Below, in pieces: positions 46,736 to 59,061 of a DNA stretch of 64,000 nucleotides. Every line of letters begins with the position of its first letter. The first letter of the stretch is position 1. The stretch lies in the NCBI GenBank assembly GCA_002917075.1, contig NTMA01000013.1, positions 496,001 to 560,000 of the forward strand. Reading direction: 5' to 3'. The notes beneath the pieces were generated by a model, which saw only the letters and a list, made by a program, of their open reading frames with translations, did not search any database and was not told the origin of the DNA. A program made the translations under genes and the position numbers. Source of the DNA: Hawksworthiomyces lignivorus. Its lineage: Eukaryota; Ascomycota; Sordariomycetes; Ophiostomatales; Ophiostomataceae.

Positions 46736-48883
46736 ATGTTTGGCAAACATATTTTGAATAGTATTTCAAATACTGAAACTGTGAAAACAATGGCTTCTAT
46801 AGCGCTTCGAGAAACAGTTGTGAGCTTCTCACAGGATGCTGATGTCTTTTTGACCGATCAAGATGCGGTCATCAACAAGGAAAATGCTGCCGCTCAGAGA
46901 GCAAAAGGCGAAGCAAAGGTTGATCGCTCCGAAGTCATCCACTTACATGATGACCCAGAAGCCAGGAGGGCCTTTTTGTCCACTTTCACGGCAGAGGAAG
47001 AGAAACGAATCATCAAAAAAGTTGACAACCGACTTTTTATTCTCATTGGCTTCATGTTCTTTTTCAAGTCTGTAAGTGATTGTCCTGCTTGGTTGTCCAA
47101 TAATAAGGGAAATCGTAACTTACCAGAACAAACTCAGCTTGATAACAATAACCTTACTACAGTCAAGGTGCTCCAAGTCGGACAAAGCTCCAACATCCTC
47201 AAAGAGCTCAATATGACCGCCAATGATTATAATTGGACTTCTTCAAGCTACCAGGTAAAATATAACACTACAAATTGTATTAACACTGAACTCCTTATGT
47301 ACCAAACTAATACATGTTGTCAGTTTGGTTATTTATTTTTGGAGCCTTTTAGCGTGCTGGCACTTAAGTGGATGCTCCCACATCGTTTCTTTTTTCGTAT
47401 TTTATTTATTTGGGGGGCTTTGCTCGTCGTCAATGGTGCCATTGTGAATAAACAAGGCTTTTATGCGATACGCTTCTTTCAGGGTGTTTGTATGTCCTCG
47501 TCCCTTATTGCTCTATTACTGGAGAGAGCGAACTAACTAGATGGGATCATAGTCGAAGCTGGCATGTTTCCAGGTGCTGTAGGCCACCTGAACAGTTGGT
47601 ATCGTACTGAGGAAATGCGGCGTCCTATGCTGTGGTTCTTCGCTATCAGTGTGTCCGCAGACTTTGTTGGGCCCTTGATTTGTTATGGGTTGAGCTTCAT
47701 GAACGGCATCCGTGGCATTAGTGCTTGGAAATGGTACTGCTTATTGATGTTCTCTCCCTGAAGACGATTGCCATCGCTGACATTTGCTCAAATCTAGGGT
47801 TTTTTTTCTAGAAGGCATATTGACCGTTCTCTTCTCCTTTGTGCTTTATTTCCTTTACCCGGACTACCCGAAATCACCGAGATCCAACAGTTGGCTTTCG
47901 AAGCGAGAACAAGAGTTTATTGAAACCAGACTGGCCGAGAATGCACCACGCACGGACGACCCTGCCTTTAGTGTGAAGGAAATCATTGCCTCTCTGAAAA
48001 GCCCTTATCTTTGGGCATTCTTGCTGTCGCAAACTTTCGTGAATACCGGAGGCGCAGCGCTGCACTGGTATCTACCCACAATTATTACAGACTTTGGCTT
48101 TACGAAGCTGCCTTATAATCAACTACTCAATCTCCCTCCAGCCTTTGCTGCCGTCATGGGCATTGTATTTATATCATGGGTGCAATCCAAAGCTTGGATA
48201 TCTCGCCCGGCACTTATCATGTATGCGACTCCCTACATATGTCTTCATATGTATTTCTTACAAATTTTCAAACTAATTATGTCGTTAGAACCATTATGTG
48301 CGGCATGGTAGTGTGCTTTATCTTGTTCTTTACGATTTCAGCTCCCGCAGGGATCTATGCTGCATGCATTATAGGAAATATCTTCTATTATATTTTCTTC
48401 CCGCCCTACTGGAGCTGGCGAAGTGCAGTGTTAAACGGAAGCACGGGCGGTACCTTTGAGCTGGCTTTCCAAAACGGCATCAACCAAGTATCTGGTCTGA
48501 TAGCACCACAATTCTTTCAGTCAAAGTTCGCCTACAACAGGTACAAGACGAGTTTTGCCATCGCTGCTACTTTTATTATTCTCGCCCTCTTCACGAATCT
48601 CTGGGCTTGGTGGCTTACAAGAAACCTTGAATATGATATTTTGCTGGTTATGAAGAAGCAAAAAGAAGCTCGAAAGAGAGGAGAGCTTTATGTTGATGAC
48701 GATTACCAGATCTACCAGCAAAGGCAATACTTTAAGGGTCTGCATAACATCAAGAAGAGAGAACTAGACGTTGAAATAGTGGGAAATGGATTTAGAGGAC
48801 TAAAAACAGAAGCAGGATCGGAAACGGAGGGAAACACGAAAAAGAATACGAGAACGGTGGAAGCAGAGACAGAGCAAACATAA
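46736..48883 (+). CDS. MFS transporter, anion:cation symporter family (Dal5/Tna1/Liz1-like)
   Basis: Six exons: 46736-47071, 47138-47254, 47324-47489, 47553-47733, 47798-48220 and 48289-48883, giving 605 aa. If translation starts at ATG 46790, which has better context, it is 587 aa. Introns are 63-69 nt and phases close. Typical features are the cytosolic start ending RRIIKKVDNRL-like (here EEKRIIKKVDNRLFILIGF), the QVGQSSNILKELNM loop, RFFQGVFEAGMFPGAVGHL in TM4, SWYRTEEMRRPMLWFF, and a central loop. The C-terminal LWAWWLTRNLEYD is followed by a long charged tail rich in Lys/Glu/Thr. Relatives import allantoate, nicotinate, pantothenate or other small organic anions. Substrate not determinable. 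Confidence 0.88.
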
Positions 48884-49999
48884 AACAGACGTCCATTAAG
48901 TTTAGCAGCATAATAGCCAGTCTGCGGAATCTATGCCTGCGCGGCAAAGGTTCCAAGCATGTTGCCGATATCATGGAGTAGTTCACTGATAGAGTTTAGG
49001 GCAGAAGCACAACGACTGATTGTCCTGGAATATAAGGATGGGACAATAGACTGAAATATAGTGCGGCAATATTATTAGTATCCTAAGCGATATTCATCAG
49101 TTCTGACAGTCAGCCTAGTTGTTGTCTTGGATGATTTATTTTGAGGACCACTTGTGCTGTCTTCAACTAAAATGGTCGAATGTTCATCTGGCCAAGGCGG
49201 CTGGCCGCGACAGCCATGTAGTCGCTACCAACGCCGGCCGCAGTATCACCCCCGCTAAGTGGTGATTGTGGCGGCTCTTTATCGTTCCTAATTGGCATCA
49301 GTGCAGTGATCGCCGGCTTGACGATAACTTCTAGGTTTTCACCTTCCTCTGGTGACTAACGCATTGCCGATTAGCAAATCTCATCGTAGCAGGTGACAGG
49401 AGAATCCTCTTAAGGGGTGGAAATGGTATTTCGTATATACTGGCTCCATTTGTTAATTTCTACATGCAATAATTAAAATGACTTTCACGTAAATCGCCAT
49501 TATTGTTAAGTCATAGCTAACCAATATGCCTTAATCAAAGAGGTATTCCATTGAAATGCTCGGCATTGAAAAGTAGTTGTCTCAGTATTCTATGGAGAAT
49601 TGCCAGATTTCTACTGATTCTCGGGACAAATGTATAGAATTATCAACCTTTCTTCTCTTCTTGAGGATAAGACAATGATGTCTTCCCTACGATTCTGTTC
49701 ACTGGTTACTCGTGGCACGCCTATTGTGATGTAGGCCCATATTAGAAATGTGCTCCTGTTACATTCCTTCATCACGCAAAGCGTGGCATGAGTTCTGTGA
49801 AGCTTCTGACCTTACCAAGATCTGCGAAGAGACTCTTTTGTAGCCACCGCTTATACTTTCTCTGTCAAATATGCCCGATGCTCCCGGTTACTCTAAGAAT
49901 AGTTTGGATCCGGAACAGTCCCTTTACTCCGTACCCCGCACCGACCCCAGAGAGTCCTGAGCTAAAATCGGTGATAGTAGACGTCAGCGCATCATAAAA
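48884..49999. other. Intergenic, no gene recognised
   Basis: Spacer before tRNA-His. TACTCCGTA at 49925-49933. No coding signal. Confidence 0.55.
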
Positions 50000-50071
50000 G
50001 GGGTTATGGTTTAGTGGCTAGAATACTTCGTTGTGGCCGAAGAGACCCGTGTTCGATTCACGGTAATCCCA
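50000..50071 (+). tRNA. tRNA-His (anticodon GTG)
   Basis: Intronless cloverleaf of 72 nt. Acceptor GGGGTTA pairs with TAATCCC (one G-U), discriminator A. Anticodon stem CTTCG/CGAAG with loop TTGTGGC, anticodon GTG at 50033-50035. T-arm CCGTG-TTCGATT-CACGG. As in other nuclear tRNA-His genes, the extra G-1 is not encoded and would be added after transcription. Confidence 0.95.
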
Positions 50072-50098
50072 AGAGAAGCAGAAATGAACTGCCACCAA

Positions 50099-50180
50099 TT
50101 TTTTTTCTTATTTTTTATACATTTTATTTTTTATACGCATATACGTACATATTTTTATTGATTTATTTTTATTTCCCCAT
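50099..50180 (+). terminator. T-rich tract downstream of tRNA-His
   Basis: Repeated T5-T9 runs beginning about 28 bp after the tRNA, suitable for Pol III termination and continuing for about 80 bp. Confidence 0.5.
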
Positions 50181-51394
50181 TTCTTACGGCTTCTAACTGC
50201 TACCAAGACTGGCCTCACAAGTTTGCACTGCTGTGTACAAGCACTGGGTGTTCGAAAAGCTTGCCTGTCATTTCATCCAGACTTCGTAATACCACTGTGA
50301 AGACACCCGTCAGACATGGATACGTGTGGGGCTCGGGGGTCAGTGGTAACGTAGGAGAGGAGGGAATTTGCATACCCGAGAGGCTTGCGCCTCTTCATGA
50401 ATCAAGATGATCCGTCTTCTTCAAAATCGGATTGACACAATCTGGCATTGGGTTTCACAAATAGGTGGTATTTCAACGCCTCGTACAAATGAATAACGTT
50501 TCACGCGGGTTGAGAATATTCTTTAAAAGACGTGAGCACGAACAGGAAGGCCTCGGAAAGTTGTGGATGTGTGGCGTCATGGTGGACTTATTTTGAATCA
50601 TAGCTTACCATATAGAGAAGCTTAGTCCCCATATAAACTGTGTGATATAAACATGAAGAAAGAAACGGCCAAAACTCTTCGTACGTGTTTCTACCCGCTG
50701 GGCACTCACCGCATCTGTTTGGCAGCAAAGAGCCACTATGAATTGCCCCAGCTCGGGGTCTAACTACCCCGTGCATGGCTGCTGAAATTGTTCCACCTCG
50801 CTTCTAGCAGCCTCCTGTGTACGGAGCTAAGGTGGAAATACTAGGATGACGAGCATGACACCGTCCGGTGGTCGGACCGTATTCCGCAGATCGGGATCTT
50901 TGACTAACGAAAACTCCCCTCAGAAAAACCTAGGATAAAAACGTGCTAGAACTAATTGCTACGATCTCATTATGGTAGACATTGCGGAATAGGTCACCGG
51001 CCGTGAGCGTCAATTCTTGTAAAAAAAAAGTTTGTTTCATATTTGCCATCCTCTTTACAACAACAGTTCTAACTTTCTGTTTCCCTTTGTCTTATTCTTT
51101 ACTATTTGCACCTCTTATGTTTCAATTATAGCTTTTATCCTTTCTGCACCTTGTGCGCTTGTATAACTTCTAATTTCACGTTTTCCGAGTAATGCAATAT
51201 GTGGAACACTACTGTCATGGACAGTGATAAATTCAGGGGTGTAGAGGACAAATCGATGAAGCGACTTAATGATTTTGGCAAGGAGCTTGGAGAAACTAAC
51301 AAGCCGAAGAGTGAAGTACGTGTTAAAAGCGTAACAACTAGTACTCTAGCTTGGAGAGCGGGAAAGAAGACATCCTCTTTCACTCGGCTAACTA
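50181..51394. other. Intergenic, upstream of the MCT-type transporter
   Basis: No gene recognised. An open frame at 51199-51435 overlaps the next start codon in another frame and has no family resemblance. Confidence 0.5.
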
Positions 51395-52970
51395 ATGAGC
51401 AAGTTCGAAATCATATCCTGCAATATCAACGATGACCAGAATCGATTGCCCATCTTGGAATCAGAACCTCACGCTCGACTAGGAGGCGTCGATGAGGAGA
51501 AGTCTAGTACAACTTATCACTTTCCAGCCCTTTTCCGCTCGTCTGTTGCTGCTGCTTCGGACCTCGGACCAGCCCCGGATGGCGGGTGGGCGGCATGGAT
51601 CACTTGTAGGTTTCTTGCTGTGTGATGACTCCCACGTGGTTCTTTGTAACACACTGACGTTCTCTCTTTTATCTCTCAAATTCCAGGTGCCTGCGCCCAT
51701 TTCGTTTACACAGTGACTTGGGGCTATATCGGCTCTTATGGCATATTCCAGACCTACTACGCTGATTTCTTGTCCCCACTACCTCCTGGCACCATCTCCT
51801 GGATTGGTTCCATTCAAGCATTTCTGGCTATGCTTATCGGCACCGTCTCAGGACGCATAGCTGACGCTGGTTACTTCTATGCTTGTTATTGGGGTGGCTC
51901 AGCTACTTTGCTCGCTGGCATCTTTGGTGCTTCCTTCTGTACCCAGTACTGGCAGTTGATGCTGACACAGGGAGTCTGTATTGGCGTCGGCGCCGGGTTT
52001 TTGTGCGTGCCCACTGTATCGGTCTTGACGGCTTATTTTCACCGTCACCGTGCCTTAGCTTTAGGGATACTCAATTGCGGTAACGTCACTGGGGGGCTTG
52101 CCTTCCCCGCTATGGCCCGGCAGCTGCTGCCGACCCTAGGTTTCGGTTGGACCTTACGGGCTATTGGATTTGTGGACTTGGCCTTATTGGTGGGGACGGG
52201 ATTCGCTATTCAGCCGCGACCACAGCCACGGCAGTCGCCGCCTCAGGTGGCCGGGGCCCGAAGAGTGCAGAAGCTGTTTGATGTGCGAGCTCTGAAAGAG
52301 GCCGAATATACTCTGTATATTATAGGCATGTTCTTTGTAAGTTCTTCTCTTCTTCTTGTGGTCTCATTTAAGTGGTCTCCATCTAAGATATTAGAATTTT
52401 GCCGGCTCTTTCATCACCTCTTACTACATGGCCTCCTACGGACGGACGGCTTTACGTCCAGTAATGACCTATCCTCAGTCCCTCAACCTGCAGCTTATTT
52501 TCAACGGAGCTGGGGTAATAGGGCGTCTACTAGCTGCCTATTATGCTGATCATTTTGGTGTTCTAAATGTAATGTTCCCTCTCTGTTTCTTAGCTGGCGG
52601 CTTTTGCTTTGCCTGGATTCCTGTCCGCACCCAAGGCGCTATGTACGCCTGGACTACTCTCTATTGCATGATCTCGTGTGGTCTGCAGGGCATATTCCCC
52701 GCTGGTCTCACCCTACTCACTACCGACATGCGCAGAGTCGGTCAGCGCATAGGCATGGGCTATCTCGTATCATCGTTCGCTGTGCTCTGTGGACCTCCTG
52801 TTGCGGGTGTTATGATCACCGCCATGAGCGGCAGCTACATCGGCGCACAAGCTTATGCAGGTGCCCTCTTGGTCGTGGGCGGTGCTTTTATATTGATGGC
52901 ACAGATTGCTTTGAAGAAGACTCGTCACCGTGAATATCGTCGTGAGAAAGGCGCCGAAGAAAAATCTTGA
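51395..52970 (+). CDS. MFS monocarboxylate transporter-like (MCT) protein
   Basis: Three exons: 51395-51605, 51687-52336 and 52395-52970 (introns 81 and 58 nt), 478 aa. The family start signature APDGGWAAWITC sits directly before intron 1 and continues as ACAHFVYTVTWGYIGSYGIFQTYY. This is the PDGG(W/Y)GW-type motif that opens TM1 in fungal MCT homologues such as Mch5 and in secondary-metabolite-linked transporters. Twelve hydrophobic helices follow, with a loop carrying an Arg/Pro/Gln-rich stretch (QPRPQPRQSPPQ) between TM6 and TM7. The end is basic (KKTRHREYRREKG). Likely transports a small carboxylate, riboflavin-like compound or metabolite. Substrate unknown. Confidence 0.87.
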
Positions 52971-53503
52971 CGAAAGGCCAATACGCGGTTTTTGTTCTAT
53001 GTACGTCACATCCATGAAACTATACAAGTACCGACAAGGTTAGGACGAATTATAATGAAATAGAAGAGCGATACGGCCCGAAGAGTTGCGTACGCCTAAA
53101 ATTAATATGAAGAGATTTTTTTTTTTTAAAAAAAAAACCAGATGCAAATGTATTAAACTTAGGCATTCTTTTCCCACTAATACTATATTTGGCAGCCGCC
53201 GTTAGCTCTGTGCTCTCCTAGAAACCCTTATTATGTGCAAGACATGTTATCGATTGCAAGGCCGCCTGTCATAGAGTCAGACACAACGTTGTAAGTAATA
53301 AACTGCAACTAATCGCGCCCTGTGCCAGTGAAGGAGAACGAATAGGTGATCCAAGTCGTGGACTGGACCGCATGGAGGATGCTGTTTTGTTATTTTATCT
53401 ATGCTAGCCCAATAAGTCTAACGTCTGCCTGAATAATTTAATACATCGATATCAGTCGTTGCGCGTCTCCAATCTGGCAACGACTTGCCTCGTTAACTGG
53501 GAC
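52971..53503. other. Convergent intergenic region
   Basis: 3' flanks of the MCT-type gene and the MFS pseudogene. Contains a T-run followed by an A-run at about 53117-53138, which could form a hairpin. No gene. Confidence 0.55.
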
Positions 53504-55178
53504 CTAGTGCTCTTCAGAAAAAAATGAGATAAAGGTGACGACTGCCACCATAGGTAGAACGCTGTACCAGATGTACCGGTAGCAATTGGCCAGTCCCTGA
53601 GCGTTTGCCGAGATATAGACTTCCAAGACATGGTCTGTCACGCCCGGGAGGCTCGAGAGTTGTGCCGAAGTGGCGCTACTTTGAACGGCAGATAGAAAAT
53701 CAGGCAGCTGCGCAGGGGTCAGACTAGCGCTGAGCACTGCGTCAGCAATTATGGGATACAAATTTGTGTTCTTTCGTGAATTGAGGATGGCTTGAAAAAC
53801 AACTACATCGACGCTGCCGCCAACAGTAAACCGAGCCGTAGTGAGGACCATGGCATGGGCAATCAATTCGTCGGGCGTACATATGCTGACCGTAACCACA
53901 ATCATACTCGTCAAGATGCCCACTGACCAACCAAGGAGGATGGAAGGGAAGAAATAAGCAGCAAAGTTGATATGGGGCTACATAATCGCCATTAATCTGG
54001 AGCCGACGAGTAACAAGACACATCTAGTGATTACAAGCGGCTTGGTCTCCTTTGTGCGCGCCAAGATAAGGCCCATGGTAAAAGCCGCGGTACCGCTACC
54101 TGAATAGTAGGGAATATTATATAGAGCCGTGTGGAGAGAATCGCTGGTCATGAAATTTGCTAGCTCCTGCGGTAGATAGGCCTGGCTGCCGTACATGACG
54201 ATACCGCCAACAAAAGCAATAGATCAGCACATGGGAAGGTTGCGATGTGCAAAAAGCGAGTGTGCGAGCAGACCGTCTTTTTTCTAGAACCGGTTGTAAA
54301 GTATAAGCATGATAATAAGGCATATGCCTACTATCAATGGTCCATGTACAATGGCGTCTGTCCATGGGTATGGGTTGGCTCCATATTGAAGACCGACAAG
54401 AAATAGAACTAAGCCTCCAGTGACGAAGAAGACTGACAACCAGTCGATGCGTAAGATTCTGCTAGTAATGGCCAGACGGTCGGGATTAGGCCTCTCAGAA
54501 GGGTGGTATAACAATAGGACCAACACCGCCGACAAGAAGTTGAAACAACAGGCCATGTAAAGTCCTATGCGCCATCCTTCATTCTGCTCTCCGATGTTTT
54601 TCTTAATGAATGTACCCTGAATCACGGGGCCAAATGTGGTGGCAATACCTGCAATCAATGTGCCTAGGCCCACCATCACAGATCGCCTATCTTTTGGGAC
54701 GGCTTCGAATATCAGCGGCATACAATATCCCATGGACAGTCCAACGCCATTAAGCACCTAGCCGCTAATAAACATCTCGATGGTATTTGCTTGAGAAGTC
54801 AGGATGGTAGCCACCACCCCAAGCGACATTCCGAACACAACAAAGTATTTCCGTCCTAACAAATCAGACATGTCACCGACGAAGGTCTGAAAGACCGCGT
54901 TGGCGATGGGCATCGCGGCGACAATCCATGCCGACTTGGTGGCGTCTTTTGGAAACTGCTGAATGATGTAGCCAATGGAGAAACTAGGCAGCATTAAGTT
55001 CCAAAGTTGCTAAGAAGTAACAAAAATAGAGCACGGTTAGATTGGCGACCACAGCAAGGTCCCACTTGAATGTGTTTTGCGACGCATCCGGTGCAACTTC
55101 TACATCTTTTTCTTCTTGTGGTGCCCCTGCTCTGCTCTGGATATTTTCGAGCTCTTTTGAACTGAATTTCTCATCCAT
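53504..55178 (-). pseudogene. MFS multidrug transporter (DHA14 type) pseudogene
   Basis: Nearly the full length of a 14-TM efflux-type MFS protein is still readable. The N-terminus runs from ATG 55178 (KWDLAVVANLTVLYFCYFLA) until a frameshift near 54995-55005. The core frame then carries FSIGYIIQQFPKDATKSAWI, MSDLLGRKYFVVFGMSLG and EAVPKDRRSVMVGLGTLIAG, with further helices to a plausible C-terminus FFSEEH at 53504. This one frame is interrupted by four stops: TAG at 54758-54760, TAG at 54284-54286, TGA at 54224-54226 and TAG at 53978-53980. Sequence on both sides of each stop remains MFS-like and in register, and no intron removes them. At least five disabling changes mean it is dead. Its place next to the BVMO gene suggests it was once that module's exporter (inference). 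Confidence 0.88.
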
Positions 55179-55812
55179 ATTTTCCGGAACTCTGATTTCT
55201 TTATTTATGACGGGCCTCTGCTTTTCGCTTGACTCGAGTCGCCGCTAACGAGCGAGGTGGGTCGAAAAGTATGAAGTAATTGGAGGATGCGATTCGATAG
55301 TTCTTATATTGTGTCCTGATTCTCCATATAGATCATTCGATGTCAGTGAAGGTCTGTTGTTAAATATATTCTACGCGTAGTTATCATCTAGTACTTGTAA
55401 GGCTTAGAAGCTCCCGCAGGGTATCTATTACCCGGTGAATCGTCCTTTGTACAAGACCCATTTCTCCGCACAACCATCTTGACTAGATGTGGGGAGATCC
55501 ACTGGTATAACTTAGCTCTGACTAGCAATTCCTGACTAGCACCTCTGACAAGGAATTCTGACACGGTCACATAATCCCTACATGGATGAGGGTTCCCTTG
55601 TCAACAGACCAGGAATACCCGATGGAACATGGCACAATCATGACTCTCAAGAAGAAGAATTATTCTTGTTATAGCTGTGTAAGAGCATATTTATGCGGTG
55701 GCCTCTGGTCTTCTGCGCCATCTAAGTTCCAGTGTCTTTAACAAGGTGTATATACTAGGTTCCTTATTGATACCGCAACCACGAATCTAATTTCCCACGC
55801 ATTTTCTTTGCC
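55179..55812. other. Divergent intergenic region between MFS pseudogene and BVMO
   Basis: No gene. Former shared promoter of the dead transporter and the live BVMO gene; no convincing shared motif noticed. Confidence 0.5.
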
Positions 55813-58132
55813 ATGGCTCTTGACCACGTGCCCAATGGCGGCGATTCTCAGTCTGCTGAAGTACCACCAGCATACGGACGATATCCACTGCATGATGTCT
55901 CTCGTAGGCCACTCCACATCATTGTTGTAGGCGCAGGGGTATCTGGAATTGCTACCTTGATACAACTTAAAGAGCTCCCTCAAGTCACCTATCAGTGCTT
56001 CGAGAAAAATAGCGATGTTGGCGGCACATGGTTTGAGACGAGGTACCCTGGCGCCGCTTGCGACATAGCCAGCCATGCGTATCAGTACACGTTCGATTCG
56101 AAGAAGGACTGGAGCAGCCAGTGAGATGAATCTTTGACCTTGCAATCTGAGATACGCAGCGGCGCTAATATCACATCTTCATATCAGCTTTTCGCCAGCA
56201 GAAGAGATCGGTGACTATTTCAAAAGCGTCGCCGAGCGAAATGGTCTTTATCCTCTGATCGCCTTCGATTCAGTCGTTGTTGGCGCTACATGGGATGATT
56301 CATCGGGCAAGTGGCACGTACGCGTCTCCAAACCATCGGCACCGGATACTCCAGCTCAAGAAGGACATCATACTGCAGATGTTCTAATTAATACAGGGGG
56401 CATTCTTAACGATTGGAAGTGGCCGGACATTGAAGGCCTTGAGACTTTCAATGGGAGGTTGCTCCACACAGCTGCATGGGTACACTTAGATTCGTAGACT
56501 TCTCCAACACAGCCGCATTGATTAAAGGTAACTCGGCTTTGCTAATAATAATCTAGGATTCGACACTTGACTTAAAGGGCAAGTCGGTAGCTGTCATTGG
56601 CTCTGGTGCGAGCAGCATCCAAGTTGTACCTGCGATCCAGGCCAAGGTGTCCAAACTGGATGTATACGTGAGGTCACCAACCTATATCCTCCCCACCGTT
56701 GGGTTTGGCATCGAGTCGTCCGTATTTAATGAGCCGTGTGAGTTGAAGATGCAGAAATTGCTACGGCAGTACTCAGCACTAATTGTTGTCAGATTCGGGG
56801 ATTGATATTGAACGATTCACCAAAGATCATGATTATTATCGAAAATTTAGGAAGAGCATAGAGCAGCAGATGAACGAGAACTTTGCTAGCAGCGTCAAAA
56901 ATTCAAAAGCACAGGAAGACGCTAGGATGGTAGGTAATTAAGGACACTAGCCATTGTTCGATCACTTTGCTAATGGATCCTAGTGGGCGGAGAGTAAAAT
57001 GAGGGAGGCTATTAAGTCACCGGAACTGCAAGAAAAACTTATTCCTAGGTGTGTGTTGACTTTTAGCATTTATGTTCTAGTGAGAATTTCTAACGTTTTT
57101 AATAGCTGGGAGCTGGGCTGCCGTCGTCTGACTCCTAGCCTTCCGTATCTTAGTGCAGTTCAGTGCCCGAACGTGGACATAATTAGGACCGGCATCTCAA
57201 AAATCACCGAAGAGGGTATTCAGACGGTCGATGGACAAATGCGCGGAGTAGACGTTATTATATGCGCCACCGGCTTTAATACATCCTTCTCGGCTCGATT
57301 CGAGATCAAGGGCCGTGATGGCGTGAGCCTGAAGGATAGGTGGAGGGCTAGCGGGCCCGAGGCATATCTCAGCCTCTCTATTGCTGGGCTGCCAAACTAT
57401 TTCAGTGAGTATTAGATTGTTGGTAAGGTCAAAGTGCGTGCTAATTTCTTTGCAGCAATCCTTGGTCCCAACTGCCCTATTGCAAATGGATCCCTAGTGC
57501 CTTGTATTGAATCTAGGTGAGTCGCTTGGAAACATTTTGAAATTCAGTCCTAGATTTTTTTGTGCTGACAATTTCGTGAAGCGTTCGATACATTAGCCAA
57601 GTAATCCAGAAGATGCAACGTGATCAAATTAAGACGCTTGAAGTTAAGCAATCGGTCCAGGATGCATTTAATATCTATACACAGGAAGTGCATAAAGATT
57701 TGGTTTGGCAGGGAGGTTGCCAGAGTTGGTGTGAGTACACTTTCTTTTCGGGTTCCAGGTGGACAGGGAGAGCAGCTAACACAGTAACTTGTACCTACAT
57801 GTACTCAGATAAGGATCGCGCTACCGGTCGGATAATTGCTGTTTGGCCAGGATCAAGCATTCACTATATGGAAATGATTGAAAGTCCTCGGTATGAAGAC
57901 TACGAAATCAAATATATCAACGTAAGAAATCTCATCATGTCTACATCTATTCGCTAGTGCTTGTTTTTCTGACTCTGTGCAGGCCAATCCATTTTGTTTT
58001 ATGGGCAACGGTGTCTCGCAGCGAGAGGCGAATAAGCAGGACTTGACCTTTTGTACGTTAACTATCTCATGGAGAGGATAATACATGAAGCTGACTAATT
58101 GTTGCATAGATCTCGACACAGTTAAAATGTGA
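55813..58132 (+). CDS. Baeyer-Villiger monooxygenase, type I, eleven exons
   Basis: Exons 55813-56120, 56188-56479, 56557-56737, 56793-56929, 56984-57048, 57106-57404, 57456-57516, 57582-57730, 57809-57921, 57983-58052 and 58110-58132; 565 aa. The ten introns of 51-78 nt all close in phase. FAD motif GAGVSG (about residues 39-44), GGTWFETRYPGAACD, BVMO fingerprint FNGRLLHTAAWD (about 190-201, split from the next exon after Trp), NADPH motif GSGASS (about 215-220), WELGCRRLTP, and ATGFNTSF. The C-terminus NPFCFMGNGVSQRE resembles fungal secondary-metabolite BVMOs of the stcW/otaY-like group. Expected reaction: ketone to ester or lactone with FAD/NADPH. An SDR, an AflR-type regulator and another SDR follow. 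High intron density sets it apart from the intronless BVMO at 10828. Confidence 0.9.
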
Positions 58133-59061
58133 AGGTTGAGGAGCCGTTTATGTTTAGAAGTTATGTCTAGGAGGTACTTGACCTAAACTTATATGGCATT
58201 TAATGAGTCCCATATGCCCTAAGTGAATGAGAGCAACTTGAGGGAATTTCTGATAACTCAGGAACACTCCAATAGAGTATGAGAAAACCTCATAATAACC
58301 ATATCAGAGAAGAGCGGTGATAGCAACCTATAGCATAGAATTACTTCAGATTTCTTTACTACCTTCGCTGTGCTTTCTTTCCTCAACAAATAGAGGCATC
58401 GATAATTTTCCAACTAAGTATTTGATGCCAAACTTTGCGGAGCTAATTAGAGTCTGCCTCTATGCAAAATGCAGTAGTAGCAGCCTTCAATTGTCGCTTT
58501 CTCGATGTACATAGTTGATACATAACTGACACGCAACCGCGCAATGGGTCATCGCAGAATACCATGGCATGGTTGCCCAAAACGCCGGCTCTCGTTCCAG
58601 TTGTAATTTATTCGTTTCCATCTTGCACAGGTATCCTCTACGAATGCCATTGAGTATTTTTCTACTCCTCGTGTAAGTGAGCTGGTTACAGCTTGTTCAA
58701 AAAGTAGAAATTTGAATTTAGATGCTAAAGTATTAGTAAATCTAGTGGCCATAAAGTTATGAACAGATACTGGGCTGAGGCAGATATTTTGCTTCTTGTC
58801 GTGTGGATTCTGGGGTAGATGAAACAACGCTTTTGTTGAATAAGGCAATGCTCCTGAGTCAGGTAACTGACTCGTTGTATTCCCCGAGTCAGTCAACTGA
58901 CGAGAGAAGGGAAACATAGAACAATGTATCGGATTCAAGAAGTAGCGGCTGATATATCTCGTAGCTATGGAACGACGTTGAGAGCTTTTGCCTCAATCTG
59001 TCTGTATCATTTTCGAAACCAAATATTGCCCAGAAATTACACTGGACGCCTTTGATTTGTC
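58133..59061. promoter_or_regulatory. Upstream region of SDR with GAGTCAG inverted repeats
   Basis: GAGTCAG-GTAA-CTGACTC (58856-58873) is a perfect inverted repeat, including TGAGTCA at 58855-58861. GTCAGT-CA-ACTGAC (58888-58901) follows 15 bp later. Both lie about 160-205 bp before the SDR start. TGAGTCA is the classic bZIP (Gcn4/CpcA, AP-1-like) site. The rest of the interval holds no gene. Confidence 0.5.
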
